Assembly (NCBI GenBank): GCA_036924285.1
Contig: JAYKYS010000011.1
Coordinates: forward strand, 9,486,001-9,550,000
Source of the DNA: Asterella californica
Lineage: Eukaryota; Streptophyta; Marchantiopsida; Marchantiales; Aytoniaceae
Length of the DNA: 64,000 nucleotides
Reading direction: 5' to 3'
Positions within the stretch are counted from its first letter, which is position 1. Each line of letters opens with the position of its first letter. The notes beneath the pieces are model-generated. The model saw only the letters and a program-made list of their open reading frames with translations. It ran no database searches and was not told where the DNA came from. Below are positions 1-10,851 of this stretch, piece after piece. Both the position numbers and the translations under genes were made by a program.

Positions 1-1787
1 TGATCTGATCTTCCCTTTGATACTTGAGAGCAGTAACCAGCAATCTCATCTTCCTCATCCTCCGACAGTTTGGTCCCTAGAGAGTTAAGTGTAGCTGCTT
101 CACCCAAAATCTGACGTTTTCTCTTGATGATATCTATGATAACCTCATGGAACTCACGCTTTGCAATCCCAATAATCTCACCCAAAGTAAACTCAACTTT
201 CCCATTCAAGATACGGTTCTCTAACACCTGCTTCAAGTCTGTAGCAATCTCAATGTCAGACTGAAGTTTGTATGCAGGCATCTTACCCTTCTCCTTGCTT
301 TTCTCTTTCTCCTTTGGTGTTGTAGATGGTAGATCCTCCATAGTCTCCTCCCGAGTAGGTGTTGTCTCCTGTCTTGCATCTGGTCTAGCCCTTTCACTCC
401 TTGTAGCAGGTCGTTTGGCGGTAGAAGCCTCACCTGCATCCTCCCTCCTGCGTTTTTCTTCTAGTAGAGCTTCATGCTGACTTCTTGCAACATAAGCATG
501 CACTGACATAGTATCCACAGGGTCATTCCATCCTGTAGTTTCTCTAATTGAGTTGCCAACCCTTCGTAGCACATCCTTGTCTAGCTCTGTTCTAGCTACG
601 GACCGCACTACATCTGACCACAACCCAGTAGTCCCTTTCTCTCTCTCCATTTCCACTTTCACTCCACACGTAGCAGCATTCACAAGAGAAACAGCATGTG
701 ATGCTGATATATCATTCACAAGTCTCTTCATACCACCCTTGCCAAAGTTGGTTCCCAGCATCATCCCAGTCTCTCTCAAATGGATCTTACCATCTTTGAA
801 GAAGATAAGATCCTTCCTCAATGCATCTGAAAACTCTCCACAATCTCTTCTTACATGGTCTAGGCTATCGCACCATATACAACGATGAACAAAGCCTTCC
901 CTCATCTGAGGTCTCTGCATAGCAGGCTGTACATTCTGCTCCTTCTCTTTTAACCTAGTGAGCTTAAGCTTAAGCTCCTTCATACCCTTAATCAACTCAT
1001 CAAGCGGTGAGTCTTCCTCTCTAGCAATTACCAAAGCAGGCTTAGTAGGCAACTGCTTGACAGGAATTATCAGAGGTGCTGCTTCACTTACCACCACCTT
1101 GTCCCTTCTTCTCTGTCTCTTGGTCAGCAAAGAAACAGCCTCTTCAACCTCCTTCCAATCAGTCTTCAATCCTCTCTCCTCACTCTTGTCTTCCAGCAAC
1201 AGCTCAAGCTTCTCCTGAATAGTCACGTCCGCTGCTTGTAGGAAAAGCTCGGTCTTCTCAACCTCTAGTGTAAGCTTCTCTGTCCTAGAAAGCTGAGCAT
1301 ATTGACGATCAAACTCCCTTAACAACTCATTTACAGACAAACCTTTGTTAGGCTTCACCACCCACTCCAAGAATGTTCTCTTGGTCACCCTCTCTGAGTC
1401 TTCAGTGTAGTACTCCTCCTTAAAAGCTCGCATAAAGCTCTCCCAACTCTGTCCTTGCTGCTGCTTGAGCTCCTTCACACGCCCACGAATCTCATGGACA
1501 ACTGCAAGTTCAAAGTTCTCCACCATCTCCTTCTCAGGTACCTTGTTTACCTCCATCTCCCTAGCATAGTATCGCACATACTTGGAAATATCTGTACCCT
1601 TGAACTGGTCCATCAGATGCACCACAGATTGCAACGCCTTGGTTGCTAATACTTCCTTCCTCTCTGTGCTCTGCTGCTGCTGCATAAACATGGAAAAAGC
1701 TCGGAACATCTTCATTGTAGCAGCATCCAACTGAACAGGTTGCTGAGCAGCAGCAGCAGCTCCACTTGATGATCCTTGGTTGGCCAT
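1..1787 (-). CDS. Gag polyprotein of gypsy element C (partial, open at window edge)
   Basis: From an ATG at 1787 the minus strand reads without a stop to base 1, about 595 codons. Seen: an N-terminus starting MANQGSSSG with an alanine/glutamine run, a long charged capsid-like region, then a zinc knuckle CIWCDSLDHVRRDC (CX2CX4HX4C) encoded near 875, followed by a K/E-rich linker and a helical block that aligns with gag of A and D (LKQVLENRILN near 230; HEVIIDIIKRKRQ near 130). The knuckle is expected to bind element RNA during particle assembly, as in retrotransposon gags generally. Short plus-strand ORFs in this interval are shadows. The intact frame suggests recent activity or recent insertion. 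Confidence 0.85.
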   Translation of the reverse strand, partial: MANQGSSSGAAAAAQQPVQLDAATMKMFRAFSMFMQQQQSTERKEVLATKALQSVVHLMDQFKGTDISKYVRYYAREMEVNKVPEKEMVENFELAVVHEIRGRVKELKQQQGQSWESFMRAFKEEYYTEDSERVTKRTFLEWVVKPNKGLSVNELLREFDRQYAQLSRTEKLTLEVEKTELFLQAADVTIQEKLELLLEDKSEERGLKTDWKEVEEAVSLLTKRQRRRDKVVVSEAAPLIIPVKQLPTKPALVIAREEDSPLDELIKGMKELKLKLTRLKEKEQNVQPAMQRPQMREGFVHRCIWCDSLDHVRRDCGEFSDALRKDLIFFKDGKIHLRETGMMLGTNFGKGGMKRLVNDISASHAVSLVNAATCGVKVEMEREKGTTGLWSDVVRSVARTELDKDVLRRVGNSIRETTGWNDPVDTMSVHAYVARSQHEALLEEKRRREDAGEASTAKRPATRSERARPDARQETTPTREETMEDLPSTTPKEKEKSKEKGKMPAYKLQSDIEIATDLKQVLENRILNGKVEFTLGEIIGIAKREFHEVIIDIIKRKRQILGEAATLNSLGTKLSEDEEDEIAGYCSQVSKGRSD

Positions 1788-1831
1788 GATATCTGATCCT
1801 GTAACACTCTCAAGAAAACTCCCACCCTAGG

Positions 1832-3145
1832 TGTTTCACGTCGAGTTCACCAAAAGAAAGTATGTCGGAGTGTAATCCGCCTACCTAGGAAAGCGTCGGG
1901 CTTCTGGCTGTGGTTGTTCACTCAAGAGGTTGGCTTTCAGGTTACAGCAGGGGCTATAAACACTCACACAGATGTGTAAGATCTAGTAATATACCCAGAA
2001 GACGAAATTCAGGTCTAGCCGGCAGTAACAGGATCCGGCGGTGAACTTTGACACTCACGGAGAGGAAAACTATGAAGGTTTAGACCTCTAAACTTCCCCT
2101 GCATGCAAATGAGGTACTACTGAACTCACAGACGAAATTTCAGCCTGAGATCAAATTCTGACACGGAGATATGAACAGAAAAGTTTTGAGCAAGAAAACT
2201 ACGGCAATTTCTGGTACCTAGCTGGCTATTTCAACCTATAACAGGAGTTTGGCTCGATCAATTTCGAAGTTTCTTACAGGATTTGCAGTCTACAGGGTGG
2301 TGAACATCCCTGTGAAGTTGGGACTCCTGAATGTACACAGAACTGCAGATCTCCTCCTCTGAAGTCGCTGCTCTAGATTAAGAGCTTTTCAGACCCCCTC
2401 AACTTCAGCGGCCGCCCTGAATTACTCAGTTGCTCAATCGATATGAAACTTTTTGTGAAATCGTAGCCCTGCTGGCAGAGAACACAACCTCGAAGTTTTG
2501 AAGCAATTTCCTCAAATCTGCTGCGAGTGACACTGAAAACCCTAAATCCAACAAAAGTGATTCAATTCTAGCACAATTCGAACTTCAATTGCTCATAACT
2601 CCGTCTTTATTGACTCAAATCGATCGAAATTTTCACTGGAAGTGCTTGGCATGACGAGCCCTCTCTCCCTGTGCTCTCAATTTTCGAAGATCCCTCACCA
2701 AATGCTCGAACTCCACTCTAGAGCTCTGTTTCTAAATTTAGAGTTTAACAAAAGACAAAAACGGACCAATGGGAGTTCATAGCTCCACTTGGTTGTCCTT
2801 TAGTACCCTAAACCACGTGGCAACTTAGTTTTACTCATAGGCTACCACGTCAAGCCCCCTAGAGTGCCAGCGTAAAACTTAAATTACTTAAAACGACACG
2901 CAGCCCCGAAAAATAACTTAAATCAGCTAGAAAGCGTGCATGGGCGACATGCAAATACAACCCATGAGCTTAAGCCCTATCAACATGGTAATCAACCTAC
3001 TAAGACTCAAAATAGTATTAACACCGTATGCAAAAGTGTCAAACATATACATAAACGACTAGAAGTAATATAAGCTAACTTCTAGAACTACTAAACTCAA
3101 GCGTCGGAGTAGAAATATAACATGTAGCCGCCAAGTAGCACGACA
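1832..3145 (-). repeat. 5' LTR of element C
   Basis: About 1314 bp, close to the 1328 bp of each element-A LTR. In plus orientation it begins TGTTTCACG and ends CACGACA, with TG..CA borders. Blocks shared with A's LTRs include CTTCTGGCTGTG near the left end, the CACTCAC block near 1965, the ACTCC.TCTTTATTG block near 2600 and the GGGCGACATG block near 2942. It should contain the element's promoter and polyadenylation signals, but I could not identify a specific TATA or poly(A) site. Divergence from A's LTRs is clearly larger than between A's own two LTRs. Confidence 0.8.
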
Positions 3146-3165
3146 CCGGAAGACAGGATGTCTTC

Positions 3166-3570
3166 TGGAAGACAGGAAGAAGAACCGTCTTCCCAGGTAT
3201 TCCGCATGGAGGAAGCGACTTCCTCGAACCCTTATGAGGTCGCCATGGTCCCTAATACCGAACCAATGCTCTAGAAGAGCGAGGAAGCACCACTCGACTC
3301 CGCTTTCCAGAAGACACTTCCGTCTTCCGAAGCAGAAGCCGAGGAAGAAGCAGCAGCAGCGACAGCAAGGCCAGCAAAGAACGATGAGGAGGAAGCCACC
3401 TTAGTGTTACCCGAGGTGTTCGCAAGGCTTTCTAGCTTATCAGAAGCCGCGTTAGGAGCTCCGATAGAGACAGATCAGGTAGATATTGCCACCAAGCAAT
3501 CAGAGTAGGCAGCAAGCACCGCAGACAAGTTAATCTTGTCCCAATTTAGTAGGAACCGAACATGCTATCT
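3166..3570 (+). pseudogene. Degenerate C-terminal coding tail of element B (left copy)
   Basis: This stretch matches 15318-15735 nearly base for base: the same E/A/S-rich coding string with a GAAGCAGAAGCCGAGG block and a KNDEE-like end. It contains in-frame TAG codons (for example near 3270 and 3508) and small indels relative to the right copy. It is therefore the decayed tail of a second copy of B's ORF, not a host gene. Confidence 0.6.
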
Positions 3571-5012
3571 TAAGGATGACAGTTTTCAATGTAAAATTAG
3601 TTAGGCAGCCATGTGACAGAATAGGAAACTGAAGAACAGGAAGGGGAACCGTTTGCATGTGGAGGGGTAGCTTTTCTCTCCCTGGTGGTGGTTCCTTTTG
3701 TTTCCTTGTGGTAGATGCATAAGTAGGATCGAAGAGTAAGAAATCTAGTTAGTTACACACACACTACACCCGATGTTAGAGACATACGAATAGACTTGGA
3801 GTACACATGAGGGTTCTGTATGCTCGTACCAGCAATGGTTCGAAGATGTAGGTAGAGGTAGTGGACAGTTTAGGAACAGGGAACAGCATCCTCGTGCAGT
3901 CCTGTTGGCTAGACTGTTGTGTCGAGGAGTAGGCGCAGGAAGTAGAGGGAGTGAGCTTCCCAATGCCAATGTGACTTCTTCTCGGAGAATGGATTGCGGG
4001 TTTGAGTGCAAAAGCTTTGTCCATGTATTCTGGGTGGTGGGTTTTCTTGGATTCACTCCCGATTGTGCATGGGAAGCGTTCTTCTTGAGTGGCGGTGACT
4101 GTCAGCAGTTGTGGAATTGCAGTTTGGCTCGTCCAGTAGAGCACTTAGGATCTACGTACGGACGGTCTTATGGGTAAGAGATCCCAGAAGACAGAGTAGT
4201 CGGAGCAGCGAAGAGAAGAAGAAAGAAGCCTCTTCTCACAGCAGAAGACGACATCCTCAAGTAGAAGACGGTGCAACTGTACGCACATTTGTTGTCTTCC
4301 TCCCCAAACTATTACAAGCAGGGATGGCTTGTTAGTCAGGATCCGGACTAGAAGCCTGTCGGAATCTTAATTTCTCCTTTTCATCTTGTTTTTCTCTTGT
4401 TTGGATTTTCCTTTCTTCTCCATCTTCTCTCATCTTTCTCATCTTCTTACCTTCTTCTAGTGAGCTTCATAGACTTCTATTGAGCTTCCATGAAGGTGAA
4501 TGTCGTTGTAGTGCTACAGGAAGATCATTTCCGTAGGCAAAAGCCTGGGAAGGCTACAAGGGGCATACACCCTGTGATTAATCTAACCCGTTGGAATGTG
4601 AGAGTGAGCAAGGTGTAACAGCCGTGCTAGTCGACTTCTGCGAAGCAGGAGCAGTCTTCTGGAGGTGTGAGAAGCCGAGTTGAACCCCCTGAAGCCGAGA
4701 ATTGCTTCGGGAAGATGGCACTGAGAAGACCGGAAGAAGTGACCTGGAAGCAGGAAGCGCGTCTTCCCGAGCTTCTCTGTGAATAGTTGTGTGATATTTT
4801 AGTTAGTAGTTGTTTGTTTAGGTTGAGAGCACCTTTTGGCGAGTCTGGAAGACGCGTGGTTTTGTGAGAAGACGGGACTTCTAGGCAAAACCAATGTGTT
4901 TGTGTGTTTGAATAGATCTTAGAACTTAGAGCAGCGTTACTTGTGCAAATCTTCTATGGGAACGATATCTTGTATACTAAATGAGCAAAAGGAGTAATCC
5001 TGCGACACTACA
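3571..5012 (+). repeat. Left LTR-like repeat of element B
   Basis: Homologous to about 15740-17308. From about 3920 to 5012 the two copies run in the same orientation: the GAGGAGTAGGCG block, CTTCCCAATGCCAATG near 3956, the TTCTTCCTCGG-like CT tract near 4370-4460 and the common ACACTACA end. From about 3594 to 3905 this copy is the reverse complement of about 15755-16215. The outer LTR boundary falls in or near that inverted part and could not be fixed. Confidence 0.6.
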
Positions 5013-5309
5013 CAAGGTCTTCTGGAGGAAGTTTGGGCAGCACTACCACCTCGCAACCGTGTACCTGCGAAGGCAAGAGTAGCTCGAGGAAGATCATCTT
5101 CATGGACTGAAGATTGGTGGCGCAGGGTCTTCCACAGGTCAGAATCCGAGGACCAAGGTTATTGGCTCGAGAAGAAGATCTTACCTGGGATCGTGAGTGA
5201 GTGACATGTGCCGGGAAGCACAACTTGTCTCTTCATGGAGGACAGACAGGGAAGGAACGGATAGAAGGTAGAGTCTTACCGAGAGCCGAAGAAGCGACTT
5301 CTGACGAAG

Positions 5310-5987
5310 TTGTTTATGCATCTCTTTCCCAAGGGGAAAGCGCAGAAGACGAGGTACCTTGGAGATCAGGACGTGGAGTTCCTAGAAGCAGTGTGCGATG
5401 AAGGAGTGCCCGTCAACTGGGGCGCATTCTTCCTCGTATATGTACAGGCGGAGCTAGGGTACTTAGGTACCCCGGCAGGAGGACACTTGACACCTTTCCT
5501 CTGTTACTTGTACGTAGCCATGAGGGATCTCACGGAAGATCAGTTGGTGAAGTATGGGTCAACAAGACAACATGAGACGAAGGAGGAGACCTCGGAGGAA
5601 GACGATCGAGCAGCAGCCGCAACTCCCCCCTCCCACTCTGATGCCGTAGCTGAGGCCCGGCTCTCATCAGAAGACGCTTCTGGTGACGGAAGACGACTCC
5701 AGTGGGTCGTCACGCCTCCGAGGAAGATAGGTCCTAGAAGTGTACCTAGGAAGACCACCTCCCTCATTCATTCGGGATCGGAGTCTGACTCGCAAGAAGA
5801 GCCGCTGAGTACCCGACCGGAGCAGAAGACCGCCTCTGCCACACCAGGGAGTCTTTCGAAGACTCCAGAAGACAAAGGATGGATGGATACTCCTACTGCG
5901 ATGGGAGGAAGAGCAGTAAAGAGGACCGCTTCTACCATGGGGAGCGATCTTCCACCCCGGAAGATGAGAAGAGTAGCTTCTTCCCGT
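5310..5987 (+). pseudogene. Element B ORF, N-terminal part (split by element A)
   Basis: Frame with about 226 residues before element A begins. Seen: an N-terminal block (VNWGAFFLVYVQAELG, then HLTPFLCYLYVAMRDLTED) resembling the gag-like 'putative plant transposon protein' domains of plant LARD elements, followed by a long hydrophilic S/T/E/K-rich region with basic RK patches. A reads across this frame at codon CGT (5985-5987), after which the frame runs into LTR sequence and stops at 6035. On the other side of A, 14484 continues in the same phase. No enzymatic motif was found. The domain assignment is family-level inference. Confidence 0.55.
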
Positions 5988-7315
5988 TGTCGAGTTGAGA
6001 GTTTTCCTGGGAAGGGCGGAACCTTCTGGCTGTGATAGATCTTGAAGGCTGTGTTTAGTCTACTCAAGGAAGCGTTGGACTTCAGGCTAAGGTTTCTTAC
6101 CATACAGAGGTAGGCTTCAGATCAAAAGGGAACAATATAAACACTCACTCATGTCGAATGGACCCTCCGGTATATTCAGGAAGTGAAAATCAGATCAAAC
6201 TAGTAGTAATAAGGTCAGACAGTAAACTTTAACAGTCTAGAATCAGAAACATATGATGGTTCAGACTTCAGAACTCCTCCTACATGTAAGTGAGGCCCTA
6301 CTGACCATACACACGAAGTTTCAGCTTGAGATCAAATCAGAGTGTCGAGATATGGGCATAAATGTTCCGAGCAGAGAAATTATGGCAATTTCTGGTACCC
6401 AAACAGCTATTTCGACCTAGAACAGTGAATTGGCTCGATCACTTTCGAAGATTCTTACAGGATTTACAGTACACAGCTTGCTGAACACTCCTGTGAAGTT
6501 GAGCCTCCTGATTGTACACAGAACTCCAGATCTCGCTCTCTGAACTTGATGTTCTAGATTGAGAGCTTTTCGGACCCCCTCTACTTCAGTAGTCGTCTCG
6601 AATTACTCATTCACTCAATCGACATGAAAATTTTGGGACAGTCGTAACCCTACTGGCAGTGAACGTGACCACGAAGGTTTGAAGCGATTTTCTCAAATCT
6701 ACTGCGATTGACACCGAAAACCCCAAAATCAACAGAAGTGCTGCAATTCTGACACAAATCGAACTTCAATCAGCCATAACTCCTTCTTTATTGCTCCAAA
6801 TCGATCAAAAATTTTGCTGACAGTGCTTGGCAAGACGAACCCTATCTCCCTGTGCTCTCAGATTTCGAAGTCCCCTCACCAAATGCTCGAACTCCTCTTA
6901 AGACCTCTACTACTAAGTTTAGCAGTACACAAAGATAAAATTGGACCAATGGGAGTTCATAGCTTCACTCCCCTGTCCTTTTGTGTCCCAACCCACATGG
7001 TGACTTAATTTTGCACATAGGCTACCACGTCAAGCCCCTAAAGTGTCAGCGTAACCCCTAAACTACATGCGAAGACATGTAAAACGGCACGTAATCCCGA
7101 AAGATAACCTAACCTCGCTAGGAAGCATGCATGGGCGACATGTAATTACAACCCATGACCTTAACTCCATCTACATGGTAATCAACCTACTAAGACTCAA
7201 AAATATATAACATCCTCCAGTGTCGACTTCTCTGAGGAGCTAATTTCACTAAGAGAGACTAACGCTTGACAGAGAGGTGAATTATTTACAATGTAAAATG
7301 ATTCACATCACGACA
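5988..7315 (-). repeat. 3' LTR of element A
   Basis: 1328 bp, collinear with 13152-14479. The plus-strand border ACGACA at 7315 is followed directly by a pyrimidine run (7316-7332), which is the polypurine tract of the minus-strand element. This fixes the LTR end. Differences from the other LTR are scattered substitutions, for example near 6012, 6047 and 6100. Confidence 0.9.
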
Positions 7316-7332
7316 TCCACCCCCTCCAAACC
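7316..7332 (-). promoter_or_regulatory. Polypurine tract of element A
   Basis: On the minus strand this reads GGTTTGGAGGGGGTGGA, immediately followed by the 3' LTR. It is the expected position and composition of the plus-strand DNA synthesis primer in a Ty3/gypsy element. Confidence 0.8.
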
Positions 7333-7499
7333 TACACATCCTCCGGCATGTGCCAACCTCTTCAGTCTTCCGACTGTTCTTCTTCATCGTCACTCTCCTC
7401 CGCCTCAGCCACTTCAGTAGCCAAGTCGTCTTCGTCTCTTGGCATCCTCTGCTCAGACTTCAAGAAACTGAACAAATCTACTGGTCCTCCACGTTGTTT

Positions 7500-10400
7500 G
7501 AACAACTTCACTCATTTGCCAGCCACAGATAGTTTCAAAGGAGTACCATCCAGCTCACGTAAACTATAAGTGGCATTCTCATAAACATCTAGCACAACAT
7601 AAGGCCCGAACCATCTTCGTGAGAACTTACGAAGTGTAGAGTGCTGGTTCTCCAGCGTGCTATCATACACTAGAACCTAATCACCAACACGTATTGGCTT
7701 CGGTCGTAGTCGATGAGTCTTGTCAAAACGCTCTTTGTTTTTGACTCGAGCCACCTTCAGCTTTTCTTGCGTTTCAGCAAGCTCCTCCTCCCTTCGCTCC
7801 AACTGCCTAGTTCGTAAAGCAAGGAGTGAAGTATGATCTATACCATCTTCCCACGGTAGCGTAGCCCACGTAGGAAAGTCTTCCTCAGCAGGCATGATCG
7901 GCTTCTGCCCCAACATAAGCTCAACTGGCATATAGCCAGTCGTGGTACAGTGTGTAGTTCTATCAGCCCATAAAGAAAATGGAAGCAGTCTCGGCCATTC
8001 TCTAGGCCTACCATCACATGCTTTCACTAAAGCGTGAATGATAGAAGGGTGTCCTCGTTCACTCTTACCAATCCCTACTTATTCATGGCAGTAGTAAGTC
8101 GAAGCTTTACTCCATAACGAGCAAAGAACTCCTTCGCTTCTGCACCTCTCAGCTCGCCTCTATCTGCTCGTAATCTTCCAACAGATCCATAACGACAGAT
8201 AATATCTTCCAGCACGAATCTACATATGTTCTCTGTAGTCTTCGTTCGTAGTGCTCGTCCCTCCACGTAGTTGGAGAGATCTTCCCGAGCTAACACCAAG
8301 TAGCGCATCCCTCATAGTCCCGGCGGCATCATCACAAGATAAAGGACCCACGAAAAATGAATACTAGGTGGGTAGGTAGGTATAAGTCCATCTCTGTAAC
8401 GGACTTTAGAGTAGAACTGGCAGTGCAAACACGACCCAACAAAATCCACTACGTCTTGATACAAACCCTTCCACCAGTATCGCTCCTTCATCTTCGTGTA
8501 TGTAGCCCAAACTCCACGGTGTCCAGCCCACAAGGTGTCATGAAACTCGTTCAGCAGATTCAGCTTTGTCGGTTGATCATCCACCACTCTAGCCAGCATC
8601 CCATCTCTTCTCTTCGGACGTTTCCACAAATAACCTTCACGTAGAAGGTAACCGTACGCTTTTCTTCTAATCTCCTTAAACTCTACATCACTCCAACCTT
8701 CTCGTCTACATAATAAACTCAGATAGAATCCGATGTCACGGAACCTTTCAGTGTAGAACTCCTCGTAGAACGGTAGTGGTTCCAAGTCTGAAGTCTGCTG
8801 ACCAACTTGGCACCAAACGTCTCTCTTCTCTTCATCTTCAACTTCTGCAAACATTTCTTCTTCATCTGTATAACGAGCCCTAGATAACATGTCTGCAACA
8901 GGATTATCCTTTCCTGCTATATGCTTCAGCTCAGGGTTCATACTCCGGATATAAGCAATCCATCGTAGCATTGCTATGTCTGGAGTATTACAGTTTGCTA
9001 TCATTCCTAACAAAGGCAAACAGTCTGTTTCTAGTATCACACGAGCTCCTATCAAGAACTCTCGATCTACCTTCATAGCAGTAACAGCTCCCCACAACTC
9101 TCGCTTCACTTGAGGATAATTACGTTACCTATCTGTTAAGATTCGAGCTCCAAATCTAGAAACAAACCGCACACCATCTGCATCTTCTTGACCAACTGCC
9201 CATCCAATCGCTTTTGGATCGTATCAACAGTTAGTACCACAGGTCTCCCGCTCTTGTAGCTAAGCCTCCTTAGTATAGATGGAGACTTCAGAATCTCTTT
9301 CAGCTGCTCCATCGTCTCGTGATGTTCTCGCTGCCAAGTAAACCTCTTCCCTTTTCTCAGAAGTGCATACAGAGGCTCGGCAATATGTGCATAATGCGGA
9401 ATACTCACACGAAAGAACACACAAGCTCCCAAGAATCGTCGAACCTCAGTGATGTTGGTACAGTCTGCTATCCTTGTTATAGCATCTACCTTCTCTAGGT
9501 TCGGCCGTCTTCCAAAAGTACCGCATAAGTGACCCACCACCACGATCTCTGACATTCCAAAACGAGATTTGGTACTTGACAGAGTGAGGTGTACCTCTTC
9601 CAAGCGCATGAGAATCTTCTCCACATCTCGGATGTGGTCTGCAACGAACTTTCTACAACCATCAGCAGTCATAGTTTCGTCTTTGTCCTCCACCGGACAG
9701 CCTTTCATGGGTATATCATCAAGAAATGGGATAGTAACCTCAGGTACAAACTCTCGTAACACCTTATGCATCGCGTTTTGCATATGAGCTACTGAGTTTG
9801 TCGCACCCTGAGGAAGAGTACACATCCGCATCAACCCCAAAGGTGTACGCATGGTAGTCAAGTCTCTACTCTCCAAAGCAAGCTGAAACTGATCGTAATC
9901 CGAAAACAGATCTCCAATAGAATAGATAGATCTTCCAGCAAATGCCTCGTCTACTTCATCCACCACAGGTCCTGTCCCAACATTTCGAATCGTGATGTTG
10001 TTGGCAGGCTGCAAGTCTTGGATGAAGCGTAAGGCTCTTGTCTTCTTAGGTACTGTGAACCATCGGCTAGAGTACGGAGCCATAGATGGTTCAAGAATAC
10101 CCATCCGCATCCTCTCCTTCAATAACTCAATAACCTTCGGTAGCAAGGTACGAGGGACTGGAATCGGCTTCAAGTCCCAAGGTATGTGAGGAACAGTGAA
10201 GATAACCATCGGAGCTATCACACTAGGATCCACACAACCAATCTCTCCAGCTGAGAAAGAAAATGCCTTACCATGGCTAACTATCATCTGCTCAAAAGCT
10301 CGTTTCTCCACTTCAGTCAAGAAGCCACCCCCTCCTATCAGGAGCTGCTCGAGTGTCTCTTGAGTAAACTCGTGTCCTATCTGTTTAGGATCTCTCAGTA

Positions 10401-10785
10401 CAGGCTCAGTGGCTGCTAACTCCATCTGCTGTCGTGAATCAACAGGTAACTGGGTCGCCACTGGTTTCACCTTCTTCGCTACAGTTTTGTATTTGGTGTG
10501 AACCTCTGCTTCTTCACGAGAGCCACACCAGCAGATTGCATCCTTCCATCCACTCTCTAGTCTCGGATGAGGATGAGATTGCAAACACGAGACAACCTCC
10601 TCATAGACTTTACGAGAGTGGATAGGGATCACCACCCTCCCTCCCATCTGCTCCATCAACTTATCTACATCATCCAGCCAACGAACAAAAGACTGTACAC
10701 CTACAAACTCCTCGTAAACACCAGAAATCATCTCATCTTCACTCAGAACTCTTGTACAGCATAGATTTGCTGCACACGTCTCCAT
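7500..10785 (-). pseudogene. Pol of element A: RT, RNase H, integrase (broken)
   Basis: Frames 10785-9136, 9109-8312, 8308-8075 and 8027-7677 join end to end when aligned to pol of element D. Seen in order: a linker ending VKPVATQLP; RT with SSRWFTVPKK, DLFSDYDQFQLA and the catalytic FLDDIPMKGC; RNase H (VVLTVDT, ELWGAVTAMK, ETDCLPLLGM); integrase zinc-binding HDTLWAGHRG..CLHC; and part of the DDE core (DRGEL). A stop at about 7677 (VGD, stop, then VLVYDST) replaces the tryptophan of D, after which the C-terminal RKFSRRWFGPY region still reads in frame. The shifts near 9110-9136, 8310 and 8028-8075 make it non-functional. Confidence 0.88.
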
Positions 10786-10851
10786 CTGCCTAAGAAGCAG
10801 AAGACTGCACGAAGAAGTGTTGATCTACTTCCACATCACCTAGCTTCACCC

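Larger units (their letters stand above)
1..3145 (-). mobile_element. Ty3/gypsy LTR retrotransposon C (5' part, cut by window edge)
   Basis: Read on the minus strand this is a 5' LTR (3145 down to 1832), a short leader, then an open gag frame running off the left edge. The LTR is homologous along its length to the two LTRs of element A at 5988-7315 and 13152-14479: same order of blocks and same ACGACA plus-strand end. Its gag aligns with those of A and D, so it belongs to the same lineage. The right border at 3145 abuts coding-like sequence of element B, so C appears to have inserted into B. The protease, pol and 3' LTR lie outside the window, so target duplication and age cannot be read. Confidence 0.85.

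Noticed and set aside
5310..6035. Complete stand-alone 241-codon gene
   Set aside because: Its last 16 codons lie in the LTR of element A. The real frame continues at 14484.
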